A DNA stretch of 64,000 nucleotides from Blastopirellula sp. Lineage in GTDB: Bacteria; Planctomycetota; Planctomycetia; Pirellulales; Pirellulaceae. The DNA lies in contig NVWB01000012.1 of assembly GCA_002733575.1 (NCBI GenBank), positions 1 through 64,000 on the forward strand, written 5' to 3'. The position numbers and the translations under genes are program-made. The number at the start of each line of letters is the position of its first letter. The stretch's first letter is position 1. This document shows, one piece after another, positions 20,305 to 30,009 of the stretch. Below the pieces are notes generated by a model that was given only the letters and a program-made list of their open reading frames with translations, ran no database searches and had not been told where the DNA came from.

Positions 20305-20527
20305 AAGTTGCTCTCAATCTTTGATGTCAGTAGTGGGATTGTGTGGGGTTACGTTTCAGAAAGAAACGAGATGAGCAACTCTAGGTCACAGAAACACGGC
20401 AGTTTGTGAGCCGCCGGGAAGAACTTCAACCAAATGAGAAAAATAGATTCAGGAATAGAAGGGCAAGAGAGGATTCGTTTGAATATGACGCTTGTGACGG
20501 TGTCACTGTGCCGAACGCATTGATATC

Positions 20528-20618
20528 GGGTGGCAGCGATGACGATTCCGGCGTTGACTTTGCTTCAAGATCAAACGTATTCGGAACGTCGTCGGTGTGG
20601 CCGTAGGCCATCAGAGGA
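20528..20618. repeat. Dispersed 91-bp repeat, copy 1
   Basis: This stretch, starting GGGTGGCAGCGATGACGATT and containing CGTATTCGGAACGTCGTCGG, is repeated with few mismatches at 55434-55525. About 130 bases later both sites also share a CTCTCTAACCTCT word. It lies in the 543-base gap between pfkA and the glycosyltransferase. The rest of the gap holds only a 9-bp inverted repeat (GCCCTCGAT at 20712 and ATCGAGGGC at 20766). Open frames across the repeat give GGSDDDSGV-type sequences that are likely spurious. Confidence 0.8.
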
Positions 20619-20847
20619 GCAACTGAGTTCGCCGAGCGATGAGCGAGGATGAAGAACGAAGGCGGTAGTAACAACGACGCCAAGAAATCACCGAATTCTC
20701 ATCCCGTTTTTGCCCTCGATAAAGCCTGTGTTTGTAGGGTAATAATGAAAACCTCTCTAACCTCTAATCGAGGGCGCGGCTTCCCCAAATATGAATTCCT
20801 CTTCGAGACTGATATTTCTGCAGCAGAACAACGACATTGAAAATGCT

Positions 20848-21594
20848 CTAAAACCCCAGCCAGTTTCTACAACCGAGACGGAACATGACCCACACGGACC
20901 AATAGGCTTCTTTGAGATTGATCTTGGAAGCCCCTTTAACGCGTTCGGTAAACGTGATTGGAACTTCATGGAACTTCGAATCTACGCGATGCAGACGCCA
21001 GAGGATTTCTTCAAAGAAAGAGTAGCCGTGGGAAACAATCTGCTCGAATTGCAAATCTCTTAAACGAGAAACACGATAGCAACGAAAAGACCCACTGCAA
21101 TCTTTTACCGGCAGGCTCAACATTAATCGGGCATAGATATTAATACACCGGCTCATTAAATGACGTTTCAAAGGCCAGCCTACCATACCCCCGCCCTTGA
21201 CATAGCGAGAGCCGATTGCCACATCGGCATTAATATCTTCAGACTGAACGGCCTCCAATAATTGAGGGATCGCAGCAGGGTCGTGGCTGTAGTCTCCATC
21301 TAGGACGACTAGAAAAGCATATTCATGTTCCATTGCATATTGCATGGCAGCAACCATCGCAGTACCCAGACCTAATTTTCCTTCGCGATGCATGCACGTT
21401 AACCGAGTCTCTTCCTTCGACTTTTTATCGCACCACTGGCCTGTTCCATCTGGCGATTTATCGTCAATTACCAGTAAGTCAGACTGAGGGACATGGGAAA
21501 AAATCGAATTGACCAAATCAGGAAGATTCTCGATCTCATTAAGGGTAGCCACAGCAACCAGAGTATCGTGTTTTGTAGGATTTTCGTTAGGCAT
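20848..21594 (-). CDS. Polyprenol-phosphate sugar synthase (family 2 glycosyltransferase, Dpm1-like)
   Basis: A 248-residue GT-A fold enzyme with ATLNEIENLPDLV at the N-terminus, DDKSPDGTG (about residues 43-51) and the metal-binding DGDYSHDP near 98-105. The second half, with SRYVKGGGMVGWP and KDCSGSFRCYR, is typical of dolichol- or polyprenol-phosphate mannose synthases. Such enzymes transfer a sugar from a nucleotide donor to a lipid carrier at the membrane. There is no C-terminal membrane pair, as in the Dpm1 type. Sugar identity is not readable from sequence. Confidence 0.85.
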   Translation of the reverse strand: MPNENPTKHDTLVAVATLNEIENLPDLVNSIFSHVPQSDLLVIDDKSPDGTGQWCDKKSKEETRLTCMHREGKLGLGTAMVAAMQYAMEHEYAFLVVLDGDYSHDPAAIPQLLEAVQSEDINADVAIGSRYVKGGGMVGWPLKRHLMSRCINIYARLMLSLPVKDCSGSFRCYRVSRLRDLQFEQIVSHGYSFFEEILWRLHRVDSKFHEVPITFTERVKGASKINLKEAYWSVWVMFRLGCRNWLGF

Positions 21595-21751
21595 GATTCA
21601 GTCAAGAAAAATCGGGAAGTTATAAAATTTCCAATGTCAGAAGCGGGGCAGAACATAATTCGTTCTTCATCTATAATAACCGGAGTATTTAAATACCCAA
21701 GCCCTAACTAATACCTGTCCTGAAATATATTTCACAAGTCAGATCCCATTT

Positions 21752-22996
21752 ATGTCAACTGAATCGGCAACAATACCAGCGGAACAGGTTGCTACAGCTT
21801 CGCCCTATGGAACAACTTTCTGGCTTTCGTATCTTGCAAACACAGCATTGATCGTTTGTTTGAGTCTTCAGTTTCGCTATGCTGATTTTATTCTATATCT
21901 CGGTGGAAATGAACTTCTGTTGGGTTATGTCACTGGTTGCGGAATGTTTGGGGCCTTGTTCGCGAGACTCGGGCAAGGGCCGTTGATTGATCGAATCGGT
22001 TCAAAAACGGTGTGGCTGGTTTCGCTCATTGTGCTAAATGTCAGCCTGATGTTACATCTTCTGATTCACGACCTTGGCCCTGCGGTTTATTTGGTCCGGT
22101 TGTTGATGATGATCGGATTTGCTGGAGCCTTTGGCGCTTCGTTGACTTTTATTTCGGTCAGGGCCCCTGCTGGAAGAACTGCCGAGATGATTGGCATGCT
22201 AGGGTCGTCAGGTTTTATTGGATTAGCGATTGGGCCAATCCTTGGTGACTGGATTTATGGGCCGAAGGGGAGCGATATTCTTTGGTCTCAGGTGAGCCAA
22301 ATGTTTGGTATCGCCATTGCGGCGGTTTCGGTCTCTTTGTTTTTTGCATTTTTAGCCACAAGAAACGATCCGCCTGTGATCAAAACCGATCACCCTTCTC
22401 CGTTGCAATTGATTAAGAAGTATCATCCTGGTTGGATCTTATTGATGAGCTTTGTAATGGGTATTGGGCTGTTCCTGCCGCAGATATTTTTGAGTAGTTT
22501 TACAAAAGAGATGGGCCTAAATGGAATCAAAGTCTTTTTTGTTGTGTATGCAATAGTTGCATTTTCGGTTCGCTTGTGTACCGCCACGTTTCCTCAACGC
22601 TATGGTGTGAAGCGGATGACTGTCATTGGTGTGATGTTGCTTGCCATGAGTGCAATTTGCTATCCACTGGTTCATACGGATGCGATGTTGGCCTTGCCTG
22701 CGGTATTTGGAGGTTTGGCACACGCGTTTCTTTTTCCGGCAATTATCGGCGGCGGAAGTTCAGCGTTCCCCAGAAAGTATCGTGGTACTGGCACCACATT
22801 AATGCTTGCCGCTTTAGATACAGGTGGCCTAGTCGGGCAACCGGTCATCGGCACGATGATCGTCTCTGCAAGAGATGCAGGGCTGCCTGCGTATGACACC
22901 ATGTTCTTCGTGGTAGCAAGTTTTATGTGTTTGATGGCTTTGCTATTTGCGTTTTTTGGCAATGACAACAAGTGTGAGCGATTAGAGTCAGAGTGA
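21752..22996 (+). CDS. MFS transporter
   Basis: The 414-residue protein has about 12 hydrophobic segments, beginning with TTFWLSYLANTALIVCLSLQ, and the loop RLGQGPLIDRIGSKTVWL resembles the MFS A-motif between helices 2 and 3. The N-terminal 20 residues are polar and cytoplasmic. Family proteins are proton-coupled exporters or importers of small solutes; the substrate is unknown. It is divergent from the glycosyltransferase gene and followed by repeat element R2. Confidence 0.85.
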   Translation: MSTESATIPAEQVATASPYGTTFWLSYLANTALIVCLSLQFRYADFILYLGGNELLLGYVTGCGMFGALFARLGQGPLIDRIGSKTVWLVSLIVLNVSLMLHLLIHDLGPAVYLVRLLMMIGFAGAFGASLTFISVRAPAGRTAEMIGMLGSSGFIGLAIGPILGDWIYGPKGSDILWSQVSQMFGIAIAAVSVSLFFAFLATRNDPPVIKTDHPSPLQLIKKYHPGWILLMSFVMGIGLFLPQIFLSSFTKEMGLNGIKVFFVVYAIVAFSVRLCTATFPQRYGVKRMTVIGVMLLAMSAICYPLVHTDAMLALPAVFGGLAHAFLFPAIIGGGSSAFPRKYRGTGTTLMLAALDTGGLVGQPVIGTMIVSARDAGLPAYDTMFFVVASFMCLMALLFAFFGNDNKCERLESE

Positions 22997-23025
22997 TCTG
23001 TTTTCTAGAGTGTTTTTAATTTCCT

Positions 23026-23318
23026 GTTCCGAACGCTTTACGAAAAACGGCCCTTTATTCCCAGTTTTTCTTAGTCCCGTTAGGGACGACATCGGGCAAA
23101 TTAAGGATGTTTTGACTTCTAGATACCGGTTCGTGGTAGAAATGTCTTTGTTTTGCAATCTGAAAATGGAGCTTTGAATCGACGTTGTCCCATCCGGGAC
23201 TTACTTGGATTTTAGTAATTCTACCCCTGGGGATGAATCCCCAGGCTAGTTGACAACGTCCCTACCGGGACGAACAAGACATGGGAACTTGTGTCGAATT
23301 TTCGAGAACAATCGGAAC
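23026..23318. repeat. Compact GTTCCGA-ended element (copy R2)
   Basis: The 293-bp element has terminal inverted repeats GTTCCGA...CGAAAA and TTTTCG...TCGGAAC, and a nested inner pair CCCGTTAGGGACG / CGTCCCTACCGGG. Hairpins CCCATCCGGGAC and CCTGGGGATGAATCCCCAGG lie between. An expanded version is at 12602-13500. No protein is encoded. It accounts for almost all of the gap between the MFS gene and the epimerase gene. Confidence 0.8.
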
Positions 23319-23345
23319 ATGGTACTTTGGAATAATCAACTCTGC

Positions 23346-24293
23346 TTATTCAAAACTTGAAGTGGTCTCTCGATAATAGTTCACTGATCGCTGTAGTCCT
23401 TCTTCAATATCGACTTCCACTTCATAGTTCAACAATTTGCGAGCCAAACTATTATCGGCCATGCTGTCAATTATATCTCCAGCTCGAGGCGGAGCATGAA
23501 TAGGATCAATATCGGTGCGTAATTGCTTGTTAAGTATGCGAAGTAGTGCGAGCAGTGTAATGCGTTTTCCATTGGCAATATTAATAATTTTGCCCGCAAC
23601 ATTTTCGGCGGTTGCGGCAGTCAGATTTGCGTTGATCACATTTTTAATGAAGGTAAAGTCTCGGGATTGCTGCCCATCTCCGTAAATGGTCGGTTTCTTT
23701 CCTGCAAGCATCTGGGTCACAAAAAGTGGGATCACCGCTGAGTATGGACTGTCGGGTGCTTGCCTGGGGCCAAACACATTGAAGTAACGCAGGCCGACCG
23801 TTTCCAAGCCATAAGTATGATAAAAGGCTTGGCAGTAGTATTCGCCTGCCAATTTAGCCGCCGCGTAGGGAGAGAGGGGCATGGGCAGATCGGTCTCTAC
23901 TTTAGCCAAATGCGGTTGCTCACCATAGGCACTACTCGACGCGGCATAGATCACGCGTTTTACATCGGCTTGCCGGGCTTCATTCAATACCGTGACTGTG
24001 CCAGTGACGCAGTGATGGTGGGTGTCCAGCGGTCGTTCTACGCTTAGCGGAACCGAAGCGAGTGCTGCTTGATGGAAGACATAATCGATTCCCTGCATGG
24101 CCTGGGAGACTGTTTGGGAATCCGTAATACAGCCTTGGATGAAATCGATTTCATCGATCACGCCAGCAAGGTTTGACTTCTTGCCGGTACTCAAGTTATC
24201 AAGCACACGAACTTGATTTCCTTGGGCAAGTAACCCGTCCACGATGTGCGAGCCAATGAAACCTGAACCGCCTGTTACGAGATAGTGGGCCAT
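23346..24293 (-). CDS. NAD-dependent sugar-nucleotide epimerase (UDP-GlcNAc/Glc 4-epimerase-like)
   Basis: A 315-residue extended short-chain dehydrogenase. The NAD-binding GGSGFIGSH is at residues 8-16. The catalytic YxxxK is Y143-AAA-K147, preceded by a Ser/Ala-rich AASSSAYGE. Sequence around PRQAPDSPYSAVIPLF resembles WbpP-type UDP-N-acetylglucosamine 4-epimerases. It is the last gene of a four-gene minus-strand unit with chain-length and assembly proteins, 43 bases after the previous gene, so it probably supplies a sugar nucleotide for that polysaccharide. Confidence 0.88.
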   Translation of the reverse strand: MAHYLVTGGSGFIGSHIVDGLLAQGNQVRVLDNLSTGKKSNLAGVIDEIDFIQGCITDSQTVSQAMQGIDYVFHQAALASVPLSVERPLDTHHHCVTGTVTVLNEARQADVKRVIYAASSSAYGEQPHLAKVETDLPMPLSPYAAAKLAGEYYCQAFYHTYGLETVGLRYFNVFGPRQAPDSPYSAVIPLFVTQMLAGKKPTIYGDGQQSRDFTFIKNVINANLTAATAENVAGKIINIANGKRITLLALLRILNKQLRTDIDPIHAPPRAGDIIDSMADNSLARKLLNYEVEVDIEEGLQRSVNYYRETTSSFE

Positions 24294-24336
24294 GTGGAAC
24301 TATTAAAAAAGTAGGGGATGTTTCTCAATCGGATGT

Positions 24337-25701
24337 CTAAGTATAACACCACCGGGGAACATTCGTCGCTATCGTGCCCTCGATTTTTGCCCCTAGTGAG
24401 TAAAAATCGTTCGCAACTTTTGATACCGATGCGGCATTTGTTCTGCCTAAACAAGCCGAAAGGTAGACCGCATCGACTTGAGATGCAAAAATGCGTGAAC
24501 TGGCCGCCTCAGAAGAATCTGCGGCAATCAAGATTAAATCATACTGTCGGCTGGCTTCTTCCAATAACTGATGCGTTGCCTGTTTATGACCTGATGTCAT
24601 TGAAAAAGTATAGTTGCCAGAAGAGAGAAAGTCGATTGGACCTGATGTAAGTTGAACTACATTCTCTGTCCACGCAACATTCTTAATCAGTGTTTCTCGC
24701 AGCCCAGATTGCTCGCAAGAATCGAGACTTTTGGTCAAGTGGCGAGTTTCAGTCGCAGCATCGATGAGTAAAATCATCAGCGGCATTTTGGATAAAACTA
24801 GCGATAGTTGCATCGTCAGTTTTGCTACTTGCTCTGGCGTATCGATGTCGACAAACAGCAGTGTCTTTTGCTGTGAGGCATGACACTTATCAACAATGTT
24901 GTTGGCTAATGCAGCAACGTGTGAGTGAAATTCGTGATGGGCCATGTCTTGCAGGCAGACAGTCTCAAATTTGGTTAATTGAACTTGAATATCGTCAGAA
25001 AGAACTGGCTGAAGTTCGTTTGATTCAGAGGTAACCGTTTCAGATAGAGTCGGTGCAGCATCTTGTCTTGACCGAACACTTTCGAGCAGTTGCTCAAGTT
25101 CTGCAATTTTGGAAATCGTTTGTTGAGATTCAAGTTTTGTTTGTGTTTTGAACGCATACAACTGAGAATGAGATTTCTCTATTTCTTCATTCCGATTTTC
25201 AATGATTTGGCTCAGGCTCTTCGATTCTAATTGATGAGCGGCCAATGAACTTTTTAAGGTGTTAATTTCGAGCCGAAACGCTTGAACTTCCCTTTCATGT
25301 TTACTTAGAATTTGTTGTTCATTTTCTGTTGCTGCTTCTTTCTGCATTTGGATTTGTGATTCCAATTGCTCTGCGTGAATGTCTCTTGTTTGAACGAGAT
25401 CGTTCGCTTGCTCAAGCTGAAGTTCGAGTTGATTGACTTCGGTCGGTAATTCCGTCTCACCTTGCGGTGCAATGGATGAACTAGTACTCGCAAGATCTAA
25501 ATAGGGAGGCAGCAGGGAATCTTCTTCAACTATTATTTCTACTGATGTTCGCTCTGGCTCAATAACCAAAGCGACATTCGATTGTCCTTCTCCTACAATT
25601 GAGGCTGGTTTTGCCTGAACCTTGAGCCCCGTATTTGGTACATCGGGTAGTTGATCTGTAAAGGGATCTAATCGCCGAAGCACATTGAGCATTTTGGACA
25701 T
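24337..25701 (-). CDS. BY-kinase/CpsD-like protein with coiled coil, lacking the P-loop
   Basis: The 454-residue protein starts MSKMLNVLRRLDPF, like polysaccharide tyrosine-kinase proteins of this phylum. Residues about 88-212 are a Glu/Gln-rich coiled coil. The C-terminal domain (about 245-454) follows the CpsD/MinD-like ATPase pattern: KTLLFVDIDTPEQVAKLT where the Walker A GxxxxGKS should be, then MILLIDA at the Walker A' site, DLILIAADSSEAASS at the Walker B site and a C-terminal GAKIEGTIATNVP. The GKS is missing, so ATP binding and kinase activity are doubtful. It lies 12 bases after the ATPase gene and is probably a scaffold or regulator of export. This reading rests on motif comparison only. 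Confidence 0.7.
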   Translation of the reverse strand: MSKMLNVLRRLDPFTDQLPDVPNTGLKVQAKPASIVGEGQSNVALVIEPERTSVEIIVEEDSLLPPYLDLASTSSSIAPQGETELPTEVNQLELQLEQANDLVQTRDIHAEQLESQIQMQKEAATENEQQILSKHEREVQAFRLEINTLKSSLAAHQLESKSLSQIIENRNEEIEKSHSQLYAFKTQTKLESQQTISKIAELEQLLESVRSRQDAAPTLSETVTSESNELQPVLSDDIQVQLTKFETVCLQDMAHHEFHSHVAALANNIVDKCHASQQKTLLFVDIDTPEQVAKLTMQLSLVLSKMPLMILLIDAATETRHLTKSLDSCEQSGLRETLIKNVAWTENVVQLTSGPIDFLSSGNYTFSMTSGHKQATHQLLEEASRQYDLILIAADSSEAASSRIFASQVDAVYLSACLGRTNAASVSKVANDFYSLGAKIEGTIATNVPRWCYT

Positions 25702-25713
25702 CTGAGCTTGCTC

Positions 25714-27273
25714 CTATGCCTGTTCCTGACGGAGATTCGTAAACAGTTGTCGATAATCTTGCTTGTTTGCTTTGACGGGTTTCACTCTCGGAACTTCTGC
25801 CAAAGGCTCCTCTTCATCAATGATCAGCAGGTCTCGGTCATCGCTGCGCGGTGTTGTAATAATGGGTTGTTGGTCGACAGTGATTGAATCGTATTGATCT
25901 TGCAAGGTCTGCTGATCTTGCGTTTCTGATAACTGGGCATCCTCTGTTTCCAATGAAGGCATGACCACATCAACCGTTTGATCTGCACGATAGATTTGTG
26001 GCCCTATCGACTGGACGACAACCGAATTCGATTGAAGCATCGCTGCCATTTCGATCCCCTCAATGCTTGTTACTTTATTGGTTGCAGACAGCCTTTGATC
26101 TTCGAGCGAGGCATAGTGATCGATGATGACTTCGACTTCTTCAAACGACTCCTGGAAAGGATCAATGGCAGCCTCTAATGAATTCGCTAATTCTGATTCC
26201 TCTTCAATTGCAATCAACTCTTCATCGGCCATCGCAATTTTGAGATGATGAGAGGGGAATGGCTGTAGCGGCTCCAATTCTTCTGTTGGTTCTTGGGAGT
26301 CCGCTAGTATCTGCTCGCTAGTAGCATCAACTTCTGGAACAAGCGGTGCGAATGAGATCGACGCTGTCTCATCTGCATCGTCATCATCTAATGCACCAAA
26401 TTCAAGTGTGTCGGAAGACGATGTGGAACTTGGAGCGAGTGCTCCCTGTTGTTCTTCCCAAACAGGGGCCGGGATTTGCTGTAGGTCGGCCCAGGCTTCA
26501 GAAACACCAGCCGATGAAATCTGGTGATGCCCAGCGAGAGCTGACATGGTTAAAGTATGATCGCATAATTGATTGATCAAACGAGGGATGCCATCGGTCG
26601 TTTTATGAATCGTGATTAACGCATCTTCCTCGAAAATTGGATGATCGGCGCCGGAGGTGTCTAGTTGAAACTCGACATACCGCATTGATTCTTCTCGTGT
26701 AAACGTATCCAAGTAACGACGCTTGGCAATCCGCTGATTAAACGATTCAAGTCGCGGAGTTGTAAATCGTTCTTCTAAGGCCAAGCCACCTGCTAATAGC
26801 AAATTGATCTGCGGCTTTCCATCTTTTACGATGTTGGTCAATAACCGAAGTTCATCGAGTAGACTTAATGGAAGGGAGTCGGCTTCATCAATGATTAACG
26901 CGACTGCCTTGAGATTGGCAGGGTCATTCAAGAAATCAATCAGCGATAAGCGAAGTTCGCCTTCTTCCATATCTTTATACGATTGCTTGAGTTCATAGAG
27001 AATCGCTTGAAGTAGAGTCCGGCGAGAGCAGATGCGGCCACAGTTCAACGAGACAACATGGAACTCCGTCGAGAGATCATTGGCCGCAATTTGGCAAAGA
27101 ATTGACTTGCCGATGCCAGACGAACCAATCATCAAACTGGGGCCTTCGCCACGTTGGGCCGAGCGAACCATGGTATGACGGACTTGTTCGGTTCCCTCGG
27201 TAGCAAAGTAGTTCGATGAGTTCGGGCTTGCTGGAAATGGGTTTTTAGCTAACTGATAAAATGATCGGTACAT
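25714..27273 (-). CDS. ExeA/XrtA-associated-type AAA ATPase
   Basis: The 519-residue protein opens MYRSFYQLAKNPFPASPNSS, the usual start of ExeA-like ATPases. Walker A is GSSGIGKS (residues 50-57), Walker B ALIIDEAD (about 125-132), and the winged-helix part includes GIPRLINQLCDHTL. Residues about 285-519 are an acidic, low-complexity extension unique to this protein. In related loci such ATPases accompany polysaccharide export machinery. It is the second gene of the unit; its start is 180 bases after the Wzz-like gene. Confidence 0.88.
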   Translation of the reverse strand: MYRSFYQLAKNPFPASPNSSNYFATEGTEQVRHTMVRSAQRGEGPSLMIGSSGIGKSILCQIAANDLSTEFHVVSLNCGRICSRRTLLQAILYELKQSYKDMEEGELRLSLIDFLNDPANLKAVALIIDEADSLPLSLLDELRLLTNIVKDGKPQINLLLAGGLALEERFTTPRLESFNQRIAKRRYLDTFTREESMRYVEFQLDTSGADHPIFEEDALITIHKTTDGIPRLINQLCDHTLTMSALAGHHQISSAGVSEAWADLQQIPAPVWEEQQGALAPSSTSSSDTLEFGALDDDDADETASISFAPLVPEVDATSEQILADSQEPTEELEPLQPFPSHHLKIAMADEELIAIEEESELANSLEAAIDPFQESFEEVEVIIDHYASLEDQRLSATNKVTSIEGIEMAAMLQSNSVVVQSIGPQIYRADQTVDVVMPSLETEDAQLSETQDQQTLQDQYDSITVDQQPIITTPRSDDRDLLIIDEEEPLAEVPRVKPVKANKQDYRQLFTNLRQEQA

Positions 27274-27453
27274 TGCGTAGACTTCCTTGCCTGCCTGGAT
27301 TGCCTGGTTTGTGTCGTAAAGTGTTGCCTGGATTCAAGTTGCGGCTTGCTGCATATCTTTCTTTCGGCACTCTGGAAGGCATCACTTGATGTAGATCGGG
27401 TCCGATTCTGTTGTTCTTTTGGATAGAGTGATCTCAAGTGAAATTTACCAGTG

Positions 27454-28950
27454 TTAGCCCAACAGGCTCCAGAGCGTGTGTTGAGCATCAAATAATGCCA
27501 TAAATGGTGTGTCTATAAAGGTTTGCGTAAAATTTGGCACAAAAATTACAGAGAATAACAGTAAGAGAGCAATCGAGACCAATACATACTCACTGATGCG
27601 AGTTGTCCATTGTGAACCGGAATCTCGCCAAGGGGTGGGCCGAAGTACTGTCGGAGCATGTTGAGTGCTTGGGATCGTACCTACCAGTGGGGTCGAGATG
27701 GCATTGCTTAGTGCTTCTAGGCTGTGAATTACATCCGTTTTGGGTTTTGGGTAGATATAAGTAACGATCCCGCCACAGATAATGGCCCCTAGCATCAAAA
27801 GACAAAGCCGATACCAGGGAAATAGTCCACCGATAGAGCTTGAAATTTTGGCATCGGTCGGGCTGCTGACTAATATCGATTGATAATAGATCTGTAATTC
27901 TGTCGCGAAGGCACGATAGCCGTCTAGCTCAGATTCTTGCTGCTCACTTTTTACTAGATCGTTTTGCAATTTAAGCTGTTGAGCGAGAACTTCTTTTTTT
28001 TGTTTTTGTAGTTCATTCTGGCTCGGATCAGCCTGATTTTCGTTGCCAGATTCAATGACCGCAAGTGCCGAAGTATCTTCCCCTTTGTATTCAGGCGTTT
28101 GCGCTAATTGCGATTTTAACTGAACCACTTTCGCTTGCAGGTTCACTACCGAAGGATGTGCGGCCGTTTGGGTTGATGTCGCATCCCCCAGCTCTTTTTC
28201 TGCTGCTTTTAACAGCGTTGATAGTTCCGTCCACTTGGCCGTTTTAATTTTCTCTAAAAGTGGAGACTCTACTTCTTTCGATTCATGATCTGAGATCTCA
28301 GTGTTGTTTTCGGAACTTGAAATGCCAAGTGTTTCACGATGCTGTTCCTCAAATGCAGCAAGTCTCTGACGTGCATTTTTAACTATTAATCTAGTATGCT
28401 TGGTCTTTTCGGCTGCCGCTTGTTTTACTTGGTTTGCGGCAGTTTCAGTTGCGGATTGGATTTCTTGGGCAAATCGGGCTGCAACTTGGTCGCTTATATC
28501 TAACACGACCGGGGTATTGTTTGCTTCAAACTCAACTTGGATTGCAATTTGATTGGCTTCAGGATGCTCGTGTTTGATTTGAATACGGTGTCTGAGTAAC
28601 TCCAATTCCTTCTCCTGGATCAGGTCCGACGGTAGATCGAGAGAGATGGATAGTTCGGGTGAACTTTCCAAGATTGGGATGAGAGAACTGTCTTGAAGCG
28701 TTTTTGCTACTGCATCGTCAATAAATTGATCTAACGAGCGTATTTGATGCGTTGCATCGAACTGGGAACTGTCTGGAACAGCTTTCGCAGATTCAAGCAT
28801 GATCTCACTTTGACCTACGAGTGCGATTAGTGGAGTACGAATAAAGTAAATTCCAACCACCGTAATCGCCAATGCAACAATAATTGCACGATAAATGGAC
28901 GTTAATATGCCAGACTGTTCGACACGATCCGAAGATGCGTTCACTTCCAA
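27454..28950 (-). CDS. Wzz/GumC-like polysaccharide chain-length or co-polymerase protein
   Basis: The 498-residue protein has a membrane helix at about 23-43, a large periplasmic part with a long coiled coil (about 180-350) and a second helix near 370-390 (LCLLMLGAIICGGIVTYIYP). An extra hydrophobic stretch near the C-terminus (LVSIALLLLFSVIFVP) is unusual. This two-helix hairpin layout marks polysaccharide co-polymerases. It is the first gene of the locus, upstream of an ATPase, a CpsD-like protein and an epimerase; trpF is divergent, 220 bases away. Secretion of an exopolysaccharide is inferred. Confidence 0.8.
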   Translation of the reverse strand: MEVNASSDRVEQSGILTSIYRAIIVALAITVVGIYFIRTPLIALVGQSEIMLESAKAVPDSSQFDATHQIRSLDQFIDDAVAKTLQDSSLIPILESSPELSISLDLPSDLIQEKELELLRHRIQIKHEHPEANQIAIQVEFEANNTPVVLDISDQVAARFAQEIQSATETAANQVKQAAAEKTKHTRLIVKNARQRLAAFEEQHRETLGISSSENNTEISDHESKEVESPLLEKIKTAKWTELSTLLKAAEKELGDATSTQTAAHPSVVNLQAKVVQLKSQLAQTPEYKGEDTSALAVIESGNENQADPSQNELQKQKKEVLAQQLKLQNDLVKSEQQESELDGYRAFATELQIYYQSILVSSPTDAKISSSIGGLFPWYRLCLLMLGAIICGGIVTYIYPKPKTDVIHSLEALSNAISTPLVGTIPSTQHAPTVLRPTPWRDSGSQWTTRISEYVLVSIALLLLFSVIFVPNFTQTFIDTPFMALFDAQHTLWSLLG

Positions 28951-29170
28951 TTTCCCTTCCCTGGGAGAGTGATTCCTTTCGTAGGAACCTTGAGATTATC
29001 ACACTTCTATTATCGGCCATTCCTCCGGTCTCCCTCTACTGGTGCAATAATTTCTGCTCTGATTCAGAAAAGTCTCTACTGGTGCAGTGCTATCATTGCT
29101 TATAATGCATGCTTGTCGATTTTTCTTTTCAGGTATTTTTGCATCAATCTAAGCGAACCAGGAGCGTACG

Positions 29171-29839
29171 TTGTTTCGTATCAAAATTTGTGGAATCACC
29201 TCGGTTGAAGATGCTGTGGCTGTCGAACAGGCAGGCGCAGATGCAATTGGATTGAATTTTTATCCAAAGAGCAAACGGTGCGTCTCAATTGAGCAGGCTT
29301 TAGAAATCCGATCAGCAGTATCAGATAAAGTTCAAATTGTTGGCCTGTTTGTAAACATGCTACCCGCTGATATTGAATTAATTCACGATCAGGTCAACTT
29401 TGATTGGGTGCAACTGCATGGCGATGAATCAGCGGTAGATGTTAAATGCTTGAAGAAGTTTACGACATGTAATGTGATGAGAGCTTTTCGAAGCAAGGAT
29501 GATTGGGAAGTTGAAATAGGGAAATTTCTACATTTTTGTGAACTAAATCTGACTGCGCCTGATGCTGTGCTAATCGATGGCTACAAAGAAGGCGAATATG
29601 GAGGCACCGGAGATGTGGCAGATTGGGGCTCCATTAAGCGTTGGACTCGAAAACTTGAAATCCCCAATTTGGTCCTGGCGGGGGGGCTGACTCCGGTGAA
29701 TGTCGCCGAAGCGATTGAATTTGTATCCCCTGTCGCAGTAGATACAGCCAGTGGAGTTGAGTCTTCACCAGGCGTGAAAGATCATCAATTAGTCCACGAA
29801 TTTGTTGAAAATGCGGCAAAAAGTTTTGATAAGATGTAA
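29171..29839 (+). CDS. trpF: Phosphoribosylanthranilate isomerase
   Basis: This enzyme carries out the third step of tryptophan synthesis from anthranilate. The 222-residue TIM barrel has the catalytic Cys in KICGIT (residues 5-10) and the catalytic Asp in VAVDTASGVE near 190. The phosphate loop LAGGLTPVNV is also present. The start is a TTG: AGGAG (29160-29164) lies 6 bases upstream and the first residues FRIKICGIT fit the family exactly. No other trp genes are near, so the pathway is scattered, as is common in this phylum. Confidence 0.95.
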   Translation: MFRIKICGITSVEDAVAVEQAGADAIGLNFYPKSKRCVSIEQALEIRSAVSDKVQIVGLFVNMLPADIELIHDQVNFDWVQLHGDESAVDVKCLKKFTTCNVMRAFRSKDDWEVEIGKFLHFCELNLTAPDAVLIDGYKEGEYGGTGDVADWGSIKRWTRKLEIPNLVLAGGLTPVNVAEAIEFVSPVAVDTASGVESSPGVKDHQLVHEFVENAAKSFDKM

Positions 29840-30009
29840 ATAATCGCTAGGGATTTATGAAGCTGGTACCTAGGGGTTCTTGGCGAATTATACAGACCCC
29901 TCTAAGATACGCTAGATAAGACAGCACTTTGTCCTGAAATCTGCGTGAATGTAAGCAGGTTATTCACCCCTATGTGCAGGGCACACATCGTAACCGTAAG
30001 GAGCACTTC

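Noticed and set aside
20406-20606. Frame with GGSDDDSGV sequence, echoed at 55276-55557
   Set aside because: Explained by the 91-bp repeat; the reading frame is not otherwise gene-like.
29840-30009. Possible SAH riboswitch in the ahcY leader
   Set aside because: The conserved core of known SAH riboswitches is not visible.
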